DNA of 64,000 nt from Elusimicrobiota bacterium (GCA_030696455.1 JAUYSH010000043.1:1-64000); one strand, 5' to 3'; shown: positions 17,130-24,660, counted from the stretch's first letter. Numbers and translations are program-made. The notes: generated from the letters alone by a model not told the origin.

Positions 17130-17555
17130 ATGACTGACGTCTTTTCTAGGCGGAAAAGATCGGCGGTGATGGCTAGGATTCGATCTACGAAGACTACGCC
17201 AGAAACCCTGATGCAGACCGCTCTACGGCGCCAGGGGAAATTGTTCCTCTGCAATGTTGCAAGTCTTCCAGGCCGCCCAGACATTGTATTTAGCCAAGAG
17301 CGTCTGGTGGTGCAAGTGTTGGGTTGCTTTTGGCATGGTCATAGCTGCATCGACGGACACATTCCGTGGAGTCGACGAAAATACTGGATTCCCAAGTTGA
17401 GAGGTAACAAGAAGAGAGACCGCAGGAACGCAACGCGCTTACGGGGTGCGGGGTGGCGAGTTTTAACGGTCTGGGAATGTCAATGCAAGAAAGAAGGTCT
17501 GCTCAATCGACATGTAGGTCGAATTCTGTCAGCACTTAAAAAACCATCAATGTAA
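17130..17555 (+). CDS. vsr: Very-short-patch mismatch endonuclease Vsr
   Basis: A 141-residue protein with the Vsr signature: SRRKRSAVMARIRSTKTTPE near the N-terminus, catalytic Asp51 in LPGRPDIVF, then VQVLGCFWHGHSC with His and Cys ligands for metal/zinc, and GWRVLTVWEC near the end. It nicks 5' of T in T:G mismatches created by deamination of 5-methylcytosine. Transcribed away from the dcm operon. In some related clusters a Vsr-like protein is thought to act as the restriction nuclease together with a GHKL ATPase, so a role beyond repair is possible here. From 17556 to 17691 nothing is recognised. Confidence 0.93.
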   Translation: MTDVFSRRKRSAVMARIRSTKTTPETLMQTALRRQGKLFLCNVASLPGRPDIVFSQERLVVQVLGCFWHGHSCIDGHIPWSRRKYWIPKLRGNKKRDRRNATRLRGAGWRVLTVWECQCKKEGLLNRHVGRILSALKKPSM

Positions 17556-17691
17556 GCCGTGCGCTCTTTCGGGCGGGAAGATCTCAGGAATAGATTGGTC
17601 GCGGGTCGCGCCCGACCTGCCAACCAGGAAGGGCAAACCCTCCTTTCAGTAGGCTTTATTCGAACAGCTTATCAGCAGATTATAAATTCAT

Positions 17692-17778
17692 CGGAGAGGG
17701 TGGGATTCGAACCCACGGACGCTTTTACACGTCGCCAGTTTTCAAGACTGGTGCCTTAAACCGCTCGGCCACCTCTCC
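17692..17778 (-). tRNA. tRNA-Ser (anticodon UGA)
   Basis: The minus strand folds into a class II cloverleaf: acceptor GGAGAGG/CCTCTCC, D-arm GCCGAGCGGTTTAAGGC, anticodon stem CCAGT/ACTGG with loop CTTGAAA giving UGA, a long variable arm (CGACGT..GCGTC), and T-arm GTGGGTTCGAATCCCAC. Discriminator base is G, as required for serine. CCA is not encoded. Its 3' end points towards the defence cluster on the left, so it could be an integration site for that block. Confidence 0.95.
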
Positions 17779-17787
17779 CTAAATCGA

Positions 17788-18852
17788 TTACGCCAGTTGC
17801 TGAATGGATCCGGCAGCCGCGGTCGCTCGAATCAAGCCCAGCAATTCCCCGCGGATCGCTTTCCAATCATTATCCAGATTCACGGTGCAGACCCGAACCC
17901 GATGTCCCTGGATTGAGTAGCCGGTGCGGAGCTCCGCGCCAACGCTCGGATATAGAAGTATACCCTCCGCGACGGCGTCTTGCCCGCCGTTTTTCTCTAA
18001 ATTCTTAAGGTACGAGAATATCTGATACAGGTTTGAGGAAATCAGCTTCTGCGCGTCGAACCGCCCCTTCAGAGCCTCTTCGTAATACTTCGTGTCGATC
18101 ACCCAAGTCCTGTCATCCGACCTGAGGGTTATATCGGTCACCATTCTGGGAAGGAGAGCCCGATCCTGATCCGAATCCGCCTTGGCGTCCCAGTCGATTA
18201 CCTCGCCACCGACTCTCAAATCCGGACATTCGCGGCGATAAAAATTGAGTACAAAACGCTGGAATAACAGGGGCATCCTTTCGTCCTGAAAGAAATCGAC
18301 GAACTGGCCACCCCTCCCCCTCTCGTCAGGCAAGGCGTGATCGTAAACCAACTCGCACACGCGCATCAAAATCGAGTAGTGGGCGTTATTCTTATTCAGC
18401 TGGAGCTTCCTGAAGAGCGCCCGGCTCAACGGTATCTCCCTGACTCCAACATACCGCTCCCGCAAACTCACGAGCCGCTGCCGCAAGTCGCCGTCAAGCT
18501 CATCCACCCGAGCAAGGCGCGCCAAGCTGCTCTTTAATATCTGATTGTGGAGAATGTCCGCGCTCAATTCCTCATAGACGCACGAGAGCTTCCTTCGCGC
18601 CGGCGACTGCCGCGCGAGCGATTCTCCGAAATCTATGCGGCCGCGAAGAGCGGAGAGCTCTTCTCCGCTCTCGACATAGGACCGATCGAGCCCCCGTTTG
18701 AGGACATGGGTCGCGCCGCCAATCAGAATGTGGGCCAGAAGATCGGCCGCGTTGTGCCCATCCAGGCTTCCCACGTCGACATACCCCGCCTGATCGAGGC
18801 CATCCCAGGCATAGGCGAGCAGGTAGTAGATATTGCGAATCGGAATGGGCAT
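17788..18852 (-). CDS. mcrC: McrC-type 5-methylcytosine restriction subunit
   Basis: A 354-residue McrC homologue. The N-terminal part opens with IPIRNIYYLLAYAWDGL and LRGRIDFGES. The C-terminal PD-(D/E)xK nuclease reads PRMVTDITLRSDDRTWVIDTKYYEE (Asp, Asp-x-Lys), then LISSNLYQIFSYLKN. McrC is the nuclease and GTPase-stimulating partner of McrB in methylation-dependent restriction. It lies 3 bases after the mcrB stop. The presence of a Dcm methyltransferase only 1-3 kb away means the two systems must read different sites or contexts if both are active. Confidence 0.9.
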   Translation of the reverse strand: MPIPIRNIYYLLAYAWDGLDQAGYVDVGSLDGHNAADLLAHILIGGATHVLKRGLDRSYVESGEELSALRGRIDFGESLARQSPARRKLSCVYEELSADILHNQILKSSLARLARVDELDGDLRQRLVSLRERYVGVREIPLSRALFRKLQLNKNNAHYSILMRVCELVYDHALPDERGRGGQFVDFFQDERMPLLFQRFVLNFYRRECPDLRVGGEVIDWDAKADSDQDRALLPRMVTDITLRSDDRTWVIDTKYYEEALKGRFDAQKLISSNLYQIFSYLKNLEKNGGQDAVAEGILLYPSVGAELRTGYSIQGHRVRVCTVNLDNDWKAIRGELLGLIRATAAAGSIQQLA

Positions 18853-18855
18853 TGG

Positions 18856-20973
18856 CTACTTCAGAAGCTTCTCGACTATGCCGTCCACTTCCGCCTGCGT
18901 CTTTTCGAACCAATACTCGCGAAGGAGGGGCGCGATCTCGCGCTGGATAACGCGGGCGTACCACTGGTCGTCTAGCTTTTCGACCCCGGATGCGGGGCAA
19001 AAATAACTGTGGCCGACCCGGTATCCCGCCCCAAGATCCCGATCCTCGACTATGCGCTTATTAAGATCTTCGATGGAGGCTCGGATCTTGGCGACCAGGT
19101 TCCTTGAAGCCCCCCGATCGAGAAGAAGGCGCTCGAACTTGGCGTCGTCGAAACCGGGCGGGATGTCCACGAACGCGAACCTGCGGCGGAGCGCGTAGTC
19201 CACCATGGCCAAGGAGCGATCGGCGGTGTTCATCATCCCGAGGATGAACACGTTGTCCGGAACGAAGAATTCCTGTTGGCCGCCGTCATCCTGGGCAAGG
19301 GAGATCCTCCATTTTGGACCCCGCTTGTCAGCCTCGATGAGAAGCATCAGTTCGCCGAGGATGCGGCTCAGATTCCCGCGGTTAATCTCGTCGATGATGA
19401 GGACGTGGCGCTTATCGGGTCGCGCGCGAGCCTCGTCGCAGAAACGATAGAAAGCCCCCCGCGTCAGGCGGAATCCGTCGCCATCCTTCGCGGGCCGGTA
19501 ACCCTGGACAAAGTCTTCATAACCGTATGATTGGTGAAATTGGACACAATCAACCCGGCTGTCATCGTCCTCGCCGATGAGCGCGTAGGCGATTTTTTTT
19601 GCCATGAACGATTTCCCGACGCCCGGAGGCCCCTGCAAAATAACGTTCTTCTTGCTGTTTAACAGGTCGATGATCTCCGCCAGACGAGGGCGCGGAAGAA
19701 ACAGTTCCTGGGCCGCGTCCTCCAGCGAATAGGCTGACCCGGACGAAATCATCATCGGGGCGCCGGGCGCGTGCGGATAGAAATATCCGAACGTGCTCTG
19801 GTTCAGGAAGGCTTTGTGCGATTTCGTCCAGCGCGTCGCGAGCCGCGCTAAGGAGGGATCGACGGGCGGGTCGAGCTCCTCGATCTCCGACACCTTAAAC
19901 CACGTGCGAAATGAGAATCCGCCGTCGCGCACGCCACTTCGACCCCTGTGACCAGAATCCAAGAGATCGGGCCAGGGGCACTTCGAGCCCTCAAGCCCCG
20001 TGACGAAGTCGACGACGCGCATCCGATACTTAAGCTTTCCGCCGCCGACGTTGATGTAGACAAAGAAAGGCTTACGAAGTTCCGGGAGCGCGGTCTCTTT
20101 TATGCGGAAGCTCCAAACCGACGGCCAGAACTTATTCTTTTTGATGTGACCGCGAATCGCGTCAAGCCTTTCGTCGATGTCCTTCCAAGTGCCGACGAGA
20201 GCCAACTCCTCGCCTTTAAGGTCGTCCTCGCCCACCACGGCTAATTCCGACTCGGACTCCTCCTCTTCTTCCTCGGCGCTTTCCGCGCGCGACTTCCCAT
20301 ATGCCCAGAGCACGTGCTCGACATACCAGTACTTATTTTCAGTTTTGGAATCGAAAGCCGTCTTATAGATGTTCGCCAGCTCATCGTGAATGTCCCAAAA
20401 TTCGATAAAGGCCTGGGCGAGATCGTCCGCTTCCCGATATAGCCCCAACGATTCGAGGGTTTGCCGCGAGTTGTGGTAATAGATCGGAGCGAAGCGGGGA
20501 TCCTGAATCTGCCAAAAGTAGCTGAGCAGATAGGGAACGGAACCGACACGGAAGCCACCTTGAGTTAAGAAACGCGGAATGCCTTCCGCCATTTCCTTGA
20601 TCTTGCTTGCGGCTTCCGCCTTCGACTTAGGCAACGCCAGGCATTTGCGCAAAAAAGCCGCCGTTTCCGCGTCGTCTCGAGAATATTTGGAGATTCCGTT
20701 GACGACCATCTGTCCACTGAAGGACGTAAATCCCCACAAATTATGGCCGAACGCCATCTTGTTGCTTATATCCCGAAATTCCCTAAGGTTCGCGGACCCT
20801 TCGAGGAATTTATCGAGCTCCGGGTGCATATCCTTGAGGGCGTCTTCCCGCGCGCGATCCCAGTCTTTATAATCGTTGTACGTCGTGCCCTGATACGCGA
20901 GCGTAAAACCGCCGCTGCGGAATTTTTCGAGAAGCTCGAGCGCCTTTTCGGTCTGTGCAGGGGAAAGCGGCAT
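18856..20973 (-). CDS. mcrB: McrB-type AAA+ GTPase restriction subunit
   Basis: A 705-residue protein. The C-terminal motor has Walker A LQGPPGVGKSFMAKK (about residue 449), Walker B HVLIIDEINRGNLSRI and the McrB-specific GMMNTADRSLAMVDYALRRR, which replaces the usual NKxD. The long N-terminal region is not the E. coli DUF3578 type. It has a helical domain (about 1-235, with SYFWQIQDPRFAPIYYHNSR), an acidic linker (EEEEEESESE) and a beta-rich domain (about 265-370, WSFRIKETALPELRKPFFVY) that could be a PUA/EVE-like base reader. It loads on modified DNA and translocates with McrC. Confidence 0.88.
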   Translation of the reverse strand: MPLSPAQTEKALELLEKFRSGGFTLAYQGTTYNDYKDWDRAREDALKDMHPELDKFLEGSANLREFRDISNKMAFGHNLWGFTSFSGQMVVNGISKYSRDDAETAAFLRKCLALPKSKAEAASKIKEMAEGIPRFLTQGGFRVGSVPYLLSYFWQIQDPRFAPIYYHNSRQTLESLGLYREADDLAQAFIEFWDIHDELANIYKTAFDSKTENKYWYVEHVLWAYGKSRAESAEEEEEESESELAVVGEDDLKGEELALVGTWKDIDERLDAIRGHIKKNKFWPSVWSFRIKETALPELRKPFFVYINVGGGKLKYRMRVVDFVTGLEGSKCPWPDLLDSGHRGRSGVRDGGFSFRTWFKVSEIEELDPPVDPSLARLATRWTKSHKAFLNQSTFGYFYPHAPGAPMMISSGSAYSLEDAAQELFLPRPRLAEIIDLLNSKKNVILQGPPGVGKSFMAKKIAYALIGEDDDSRVDCVQFHQSYGYEDFVQGYRPAKDGDGFRLTRGAFYRFCDEARARPDKRHVLIIDEINRGNLSRILGELMLLIEADKRGPKWRISLAQDDGGQQEFFVPDNVFILGMMNTADRSLAMVDYALRRRFAFVDIPPGFDDAKFERLLLDRGASRNLVAKIRASIEDLNKRIVEDRDLGAGYRVGHSYFCPASGVEKLDDQWYARVIQREIAPLLREYWFEKTQAEVDGIVEKLLK

Positions 20974-20986
20974 GTCCTATTCCTCC

Positions 20987-21190
20987 CTACTTCTGCAGCA
21001 GCGCGATGAACTCCGCCGCCGCCTGATCATGCAGCTTTTCCCAGAGCCCGGCCACGAAGTAAAACGGCGTCTCCACCCCGGTCGGATCCAGCAGCACCAT
21101 CTTCGTCCCCGCGATCGAGGACACGCGCCCCGTATGCCCCGTGTCCGTGTTCCAGATCACATCCCCGACGCGAAGCTCGGACAGCTCCAC
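20987..21190 (-). CDS. Small conserved-looking protein of unknown function
   Basis: A 67-residue protein starting at GTG: ELSELRVGDVIWNTDTGHTG, then GTKMVLLDPTGVETPFYFVA. The pattern of short beta strands suggests a small SH3-like or KOW-like barrel. It lies one base after the M2 peptidase stop and 13 bases before mcrB in the same direction. It is more likely coupled to the peptidase gene than to McrBC. No function assigned. Confidence 0.5.
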   Translation of the reverse strand: MELSELRVGDVIWNTDTGHTGRVSSIAGTKMVLLDPTGVETPFYFVAGLWEKLHDQAAAEFIALLQK

Positions 21191-21191
21191 C

Positions 21192-22976
21192 TTAGTTCCA
21201 CCCCGTCGTCTGGCCCTTGTTCTGCTCGTCGAGCCAGGCCTTGAGCGGCGCGAAGTACTCGAGCACGGCGGTGGCGTCCATCTGCTTCTGCCCCGTGGCC
21301 GCCTCGAGCGCCTCGGGCCACGGCCGGGAGGAGCCCATCGCCATCATGTCGCCCAGCCGCTTGCCCGCGGCCTTGTCCCCGTAGAAGGAGCAGCGGTGCA
21401 GCGGCCCCTTATGACCGCCCTGCTGACAGAGCGAGCGGTAGAACTGGAATTGAAGGATGTGCGCCAGGAAGTAGCGCGAGTAGGGCGTGTTGGCCGGGAT
21501 GTGGTACTTGGCCCCCGGGTCGAAGTCGGTCTCGGAGCGGGCGACCGGCGGCTTCTGCCCCTGGTATTTGCGCACGAGGTCCCACCACGCCTGGTTGTAG
21601 TTTTCCGGCTTGATCTTGCCCGTGAACACCCCCCAGCGCCACTGGTCCACGAGGAGGCCGAAGGGGATGAAGGAGACGCGCTCCATCGCCATTTTGAGGA
21701 GGAGGTCGATGTCCCCCTCCGGGCCGGGGACGGTGTCGATCAAGCCCACGGTTTTGAGGTACTCCGGCGTGACCGAGAGTGCGATGGTGTCCCCCAGGGC
21801 TTCGTGGAAGCCGTCGTTGGCGGAGCCGCGGAAGAAGTACGGCTGTTTTTCATAGGCCCGCTGATAAAAGTTGTGGCCGAGCTCGTGGTGGATGGTGACG
21901 AAGTCCTCCGCGTTCTGCTTTATGCACATTTTTATGCGGAGGTCCTGGCCGTTCTCGACATCCCAGGCCGAGGCGTGGCAGACGACCTCGCGGTCGCGGG
22001 GGCGGGTGAGCATGGAGCGCTCCCAGAACGTCGGCGGAAGCGCGGGGAAGCCGATGGAGGTGAAGAAGCGCTCGCCGTACTGCACCATGGTCTTCTCGTC
22101 GAGCTTGGCCTTCTTGATCTGTTCGGTGAGATCGAAGGCCGGCTTCGCCTTCGGAGGGGCGACGATGTCGTAGATGTTCTCCCAGGACTGGCCCCACATG
22201 TTGCCGGTGAGCTGCTGGGGGATGAGGCCGTCGTCGCCCATGACGGCTTTGCCGTATTTCTCGGTGAGGCGGCGGCGAACGTAGGTGTGGAGAGCCAAAT
22301 AGAGGGGCTTCATCTGCTCCCACTGGCGGTCGAGCTCGGCGGAGAACTCCTCGGGCTTCATGTCGTAGCCGCTGCGCCAGAGGTCGGCGGTGTCTGCAAA
22401 GCCCAGGTCCTGGGCGCCCTTGTTGGAGAGCTGGGCGAAGCGCTGGTAGCGGGGGCGCATGGGGACCGAGATCGTGCGCCAGCCGGCCCAGACTTCCTGG
22501 AGGCGCTGGGGGTCGCGGGAGGAGCGCAGGACGTCTTCCATGTCGTCGAGCGAGAGGCAGGTGGTGGTGGAGGCGGGGCAGTACTTGCCCTTGCCGTAGG
22601 TGCTCTCGAGCCAGACCTTGGTGTCGGAGAGCTCTTTTTGTTCCTTGGGGTCGAGCGGGGCGGGGGCGGTGACGGTGAGCTTGAGCATGAGGAACTTGCG
22701 CGCGAGGTCGGCGGGGAGCTTGAGCTTGTCGAACTTGCGGGCCTGGCGGGCGAGCTCGGCGGCCTTGGCGGAGTAGGCGTTGTCGGCGTCGCCGGCGAGC
22801 CACTCGGTGGAGTAGTTGATGTTGGTCTGCATCGCCCAGGAGGAGAAGGCGGAGCGGCGGCCGAGGGTCTCCAAGGTCTGCTCGGCGGAGTCCATGAAGG
22901 CTTGGGCGTCCTTGACCGTGGGAGCGGCGGCGGAGGACGGAACGGCGAGGAGGAAGGAGAGGAGGAGGGGGATCAT
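21192..22976 (-). CDS. M2-family zinc metallopeptidase (angiotensin-converting-enzyme-like), secreted
   Basis: A 594-residue protein with signal peptide MIPLLLSFLLAVPSSAAA and the M2 catalytic motif IHHELGHNFYQRAY (HExxH, about residue 360) followed by the third ligand in FHEALGDTIALS. Other family blocks are GMGSSRPWPEAL-like near the C-terminus and WGQSWENIYD. It would act as a periplasmic or secreted peptidyl-dipeptidase removing C-terminal dipeptides. The frame is open further upstream into the palindrome array, but the start at 22976 is chosen because it gives a clean signal peptide and the extra upstream residues are just translated palindromes. Confidence 0.9.
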   Translation of the reverse strand: MIPLLLSFLLAVPSSAAAPTVKDAQAFMDSAEQTLETLGRRSAFSSWAMQTNINYSTEWLAGDADNAYSAKAAELARQARKFDKLKLPADLARKFLMLKLTVTAPAPLDPKEQKELSDTKVWLESTYGKGKYCPASTTTCLSLDDMEDVLRSSRDPQRLQEVWAGWRTISVPMRPRYQRFAQLSNKGAQDLGFADTADLWRSGYDMKPEEFSAELDRQWEQMKPLYLALHTYVRRRLTEKYGKAVMGDDGLIPQQLTGNMWGQSWENIYDIVAPPKAKPAFDLTEQIKKAKLDEKTMVQYGERFFTSIGFPALPPTFWERSMLTRPRDREVVCHASAWDVENGQDLRIKMCIKQNAEDFVTIHHELGHNFYQRAYEKQPYFFRGSANDGFHEALGDTIALSVTPEYLKTVGLIDTVPGPEGDIDLLLKMAMERVSFIPFGLLVDQWRWGVFTGKIKPENYNQAWWDLVRKYQGQKPPVARSETDFDPGAKYHIPANTPYSRYFLAHILQFQFYRSLCQQGGHKGPLHRCSFYGDKAAGKRLGDMMAMGSSRPWPEALEAATGQKQMDATAVLEYFAPLKAWLDEQNKGQTTGWN

Positions 22977-23066
22977 GCGACTAGAATACAAATCCTTGGG
23001 CGGTTCGAAGGCGGCAAATTGACGACTAAGATGCGGCGTGTAAACAGGCGTGAAAACTCGCCTTCG

Positions 23067-23212
23067 ACTTGAAGTCGCAAATTGCGACTTCAAGTTTGAG
23101 GTCACAAATTGTGACCTCAAAATAAGCCAATCAAAATTTATGTTTTACTCCAAATCTTAAGGTTGCAAATTGCAACCTTAAGATCTCAAGGTGCCAAATT
23201 GGCACCTTAAGA
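23067..23212. repeat. Four co-varying palindromes with CAAATTG core
   Basis: Four near-perfect palindromes sit in one intergenic gap: 23067-23095 (14+1+14, perfect), 23095-23121 (13+1+13, perfect), 23154-23184 (15+1+15, perfect) and 23184-23212 (14+1+14, one mismatch). All share the centre CAAATTG, but the next bases differ and stay complementary: GTCG/CGAC, GTCA/TGAC, GTTG/CAAC and GTGC/GCAC. The pairs touch or share an end base and the two pairs are 32 bases apart. A fifth copy is inside the ORF6N relic at 23434-23454. They could be protein-binding operators, transcribed hairpins or remnants of a repeated coding motif. Confidence 0.8.
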
Positions 23213-23248
23213 CAGGGAACAATTCGGGGGGCTCAATCGTATGAAGGC

Positions 23249-23581
23249 ATGGATATAGACAAAGTCGTCCCCCTGATTCATGTCGTCCGAGGTCAAAGAG
23301 TCATGCTGGACGAAGATCTCGCGCGCTTATACGGCGTCGCCACGAAATACCTCAATCAACAAGTTCAACGAAATCGCTCTGATTTTCCGGCGGATTTCAT
23401 GTTTCGCTTGACCGCGGAGGAAAGCGATCGTCTAAGGTCACAAATTGTGACCTTGGAGGGCGGAGAAGGCCCTGCTCGGTCTGGAGAAGGAGCAGGGGGA
23501 GCACGCGGCCGCGATCCACGAGCTGTTCGCGGAGTTCCGGCGGCTGGCGGACGCGTCCGGGCCTGGCGGCAAGGCGGTATA
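23249..23581 (+). pseudogene. Decayed ORF6N/KilA-N-type DNA-binding protein
   Basis: The N-terminus is a standard ORF6N domain: IHVVRGQRVMLDEDLARLYGV, LNQQVQRNRSDFPADFMFRL, then LRSQIVTLE. Right after this the frame loses family similarity. In the +1 frame a typical helical C-terminus follows (EKALLGLEKEQGEHAAAI up to a TAA at 23579). The middle of the gene, including the usual AFTEQGVAML block, is missing, so an internal deletion with a frameshift has occurred. The break lies beside the palindrome at 23434-23454, whose bases encode RSQIVTL. These proteins are common in phages and mobile elements. Confidence 0.65.
23434..23454. repeat. Fifth CAAATTG palindrome, inside the ORF6N relic
   Basis: Arms AAGGTCACAA and TTGTGACCTT (10+1+10, perfect) lie in the codons for RSQIVTL. 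The sequence matches the second intergenic palindrome almost exactly (GAGGTCACAA there). The deletion in the ORF6N gene starts just after this palindrome. Confidence 0.8.
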
Positions 23582-23591
23582 ACTGTTATAC
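23577..23591. promoter_or_regulatory. Likely BrnA operator
   Basis: A perfect inverted repeat GTATAAC-T-GTTATAC lies 12 bases before the toxin start. BrnA antitoxins autorepress their operon through such short symmetric sites; TATAAC/TATACT may also form the -10 element. Confidence 0.5.
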
Positions 23592-23603
23592 TTCAAGAAA
23601 CCG

Positions 23604-23888
23604 GTGCGATTTGAGTTCGATCCCGGGAAGAGCCGCCGCAACTGGGAGCGGCATGGGATCGATTTCGAGGAGGCGCAGGAGCTGTGGGCGCAGCCCCACG
23701 TCGTCATCGCCGCTAAAACCGTCGCCAAAGAGATCCGCTATACGCTGGTGGCGGCGATGGACGGCGACTGCTGGGCGGCCGTCTTCACGATGAGGGGCGA
23801 GACCGTGCGCTTGATCAGCTGCCACCGGGCGGATAGACGGCTGGAGAGGATTTATGAAGAGCAAGAACAAAAGAAAAACGACTCCTAA
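23604..23888 (+). CDS. brnT: BrnT-family ribonuclease toxin
   Basis: A 94-residue BrnT toxin: FEFDPGKSRRNWERHGIDFE at the N-terminus, then the RelE-like strands and the end VRLISCHRADRRLERIYEE with the conserved Arg/His-rich active-site region. It cleaves RNA and is neutralised by BrnA. The frame starts at GTG with the conserved FEFD directly after it; no upstream ATG is available. It overlaps brnA by 35 bases, typical for this module, so the two are translated together. Confidence 0.9.
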   Translation: MRFEFDPGKSRRNWERHGIDFEEAQELWAQPHVVIAAKTVAKEIRYTLVAAMDGDCWAAVFTMRGETVRLISCHRADRRLERIYEEQEQKKNDS

Positions 23889-24129
23889 ACCGATCACCGG
23901 CGAGGAGTTCGACCGGATGTTCGACGAGGGCAAGGACATCACGCCCTATCTCGATCTGGAGCGCGCGGTCTTTGTGCGGCCCAAGATCAAGCGGGTCAAC
24001 GTCGACTTCCCGGACTGGATGGTCAAAAAGCTCGACGAGGAGGCCGACAAGCTCAATGTCTCTCGTCAGGCGATCATCAAGATGTGGCTGCGGGAGCGCC
24101 TCGACCCCCGGCGACGCTTCACGCGCTGA
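23854..24129 (+). CDS. brnA: BrnA-family antitoxin
   Basis: A 91-residue antitoxin with a basic start and a C-terminal ribbon-helix-helix: RVNVDFPDWMVKKLDEEADK then LNVSRQAIIKMWLRERLD. DMITPYLDLER-like residues before the RHH (KDITPYLDLERA) form the toxin-binding segment. It binds the toxin and, as a dimer, represses the promoter, probably at 23577-23591. The overlap with brnT and adjacent palindromic terminator at 24142 define a complete two-gene unit. Confidence 0.9.
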   Translation: MKSKNKRKTTPKPITGEEFDRMFDEGKDITPYLDLERAVFVRPKIKRVNVDFPDWMVKKLDEEADKLNVSRQAIIKMWLRERLDPRRRFTR

Positions 24130-24141
24130 TCAAACGCCTCC

Positions 24142-24169
24142 GGCCGGCTGTTTCCGGAAACAGCCGGCC
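24142..24169. terminator. 28-bp perfect palindrome between convergent genes
   Basis: Arms GGCCGGCTGTTTCC and the exact complement meet without a loop, 12 bases after brnA and before the convergent small-protein genes. It could act as a bidirectional terminator, although T-runs are absent. The central 16 bases CTGTTTCCGGAAACAG occur again at 55084-55099, also between convergent genes. Confidence 0.5.
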
Positions 24170-24195
24170 CGGGCGGTTCCTCCCCCCATCGCGCG

Positions 24196-24474
24196 CTAGT
24201 AAAGGTGCTGCTTCTCCTCCCGGTCGAGGATCTCCTCGTCGCTGAGCTCCTCGTCGCGCTTGTCGGCCCCGGGCCTTTCGCCCCCGTATTCGAGGGGCGT
24301 CTCGCCGCCCACGCGCTCGATGATCGTCTCCTCGATGAGCACGGGCGTGAAGACGGGCATGGCTTTCTTCATGCGGGAGGGGTTGCCCCGCCGCAGCGAC
24401 TTGCGGTGGGACTTGCTCCGGCTGGCGGCCGGGTGGCGCTTTTTAGAGGTCTTCTTCTTTGTCTGGGTCTTCAT
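24196..24474 (-). CDS. Small charged protein with basic N-terminus and acidic C-terminus
   Basis: A 92-residue protein with a Lys/Arg/Ser-rich first half (KKKTSKKRHPAASRSKSHRK) and an acidic second half (DKRDEELSDEEILDREEK). The start at 24474 has a strong GGAGGAGG site 7 bases upstream. Low complexity makes homology hard to judge. It is the last of six small genes read in the same direction, each with its own strong ribosome-binding site. No function assigned. Confidence 0.5.
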   Translation of the reverse strand: MKTQTKKKTSKKRHPAASRSKSHRKSLRRGNPSRMKKAMPVFTPVLIEETIIERVGGETPLEYGGERPGADKRDEELSDEEILDREEKQHLY

Positions 24475-24601
24475 CGTCGTCCTCCTCCCGCGGATGGCCG
24501 TAGCTGCCGCCTCCGCCCTCGTCGCCGTCGAGGCTTCCCTCGATGATCTGCTCCTCACCGGCTTCCTCTTCACGCTCCTCGCCCGGATTGGGTCCTTTCA
24601 T
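24443..24601 (-). CDS. Small acidic Gly/Glu/Asp-rich protein
   Basis: A 52-residue acidic protein: MKGPNPGEEREEEAGEEQII, then DEGGGGSYGHPREEDDDEDP. It starts at 24601 behind GGGGAGG and overlaps the next gene by 32 bases in another frame. Its YGHPREEDDDE stretch resembles YGRPAEQGGEDDE in the protein at 24849-25040, which suggests the two are paralogues. Function unknown; disordered by composition. Confidence 0.45.
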   Translation of the reverse strand: MKGPNPGEEREEEAGEEQIIEGSLDGDEGGGGSYGHPREEDDDEDPDKEEDL

Positions 24602-24660
24602 AAAAGCCTCCCCCCGCGGGTCGCCGGGCCCCTCAGGGAGCCCCGGCGACGGCGGGCGCC

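Noticed and set aside
17692-17778. Partial tRNA copy marking the far end of an integrated island
   Set aside because: I looked for the 3' part of tRNA-Ser elsewhere in the window and did not see it, so the island border cannot be set from this.
21141-23072. Open frame of 643 codons on the plus strand
   Set aside because: It is the complement of the M2 peptidase gene. The peptidase has a signal peptide and the HExxH zinc site, the plus-strand frame has only repetitive Gly/Val/Glu sequence.
23067-23212. Possible CRISPR array
   Set aside because: The units are palindromes that differ from each other, spacing is irregular with touching units, and there are no spacers of constant length or cas genes.
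23249-23581. Possible diversity-generating retroelement around the repeated SQ[IF]xT codons
   Set aside because: No reverse transcriptase and no template/variable repeat pair with A-specific changes is present in the window.
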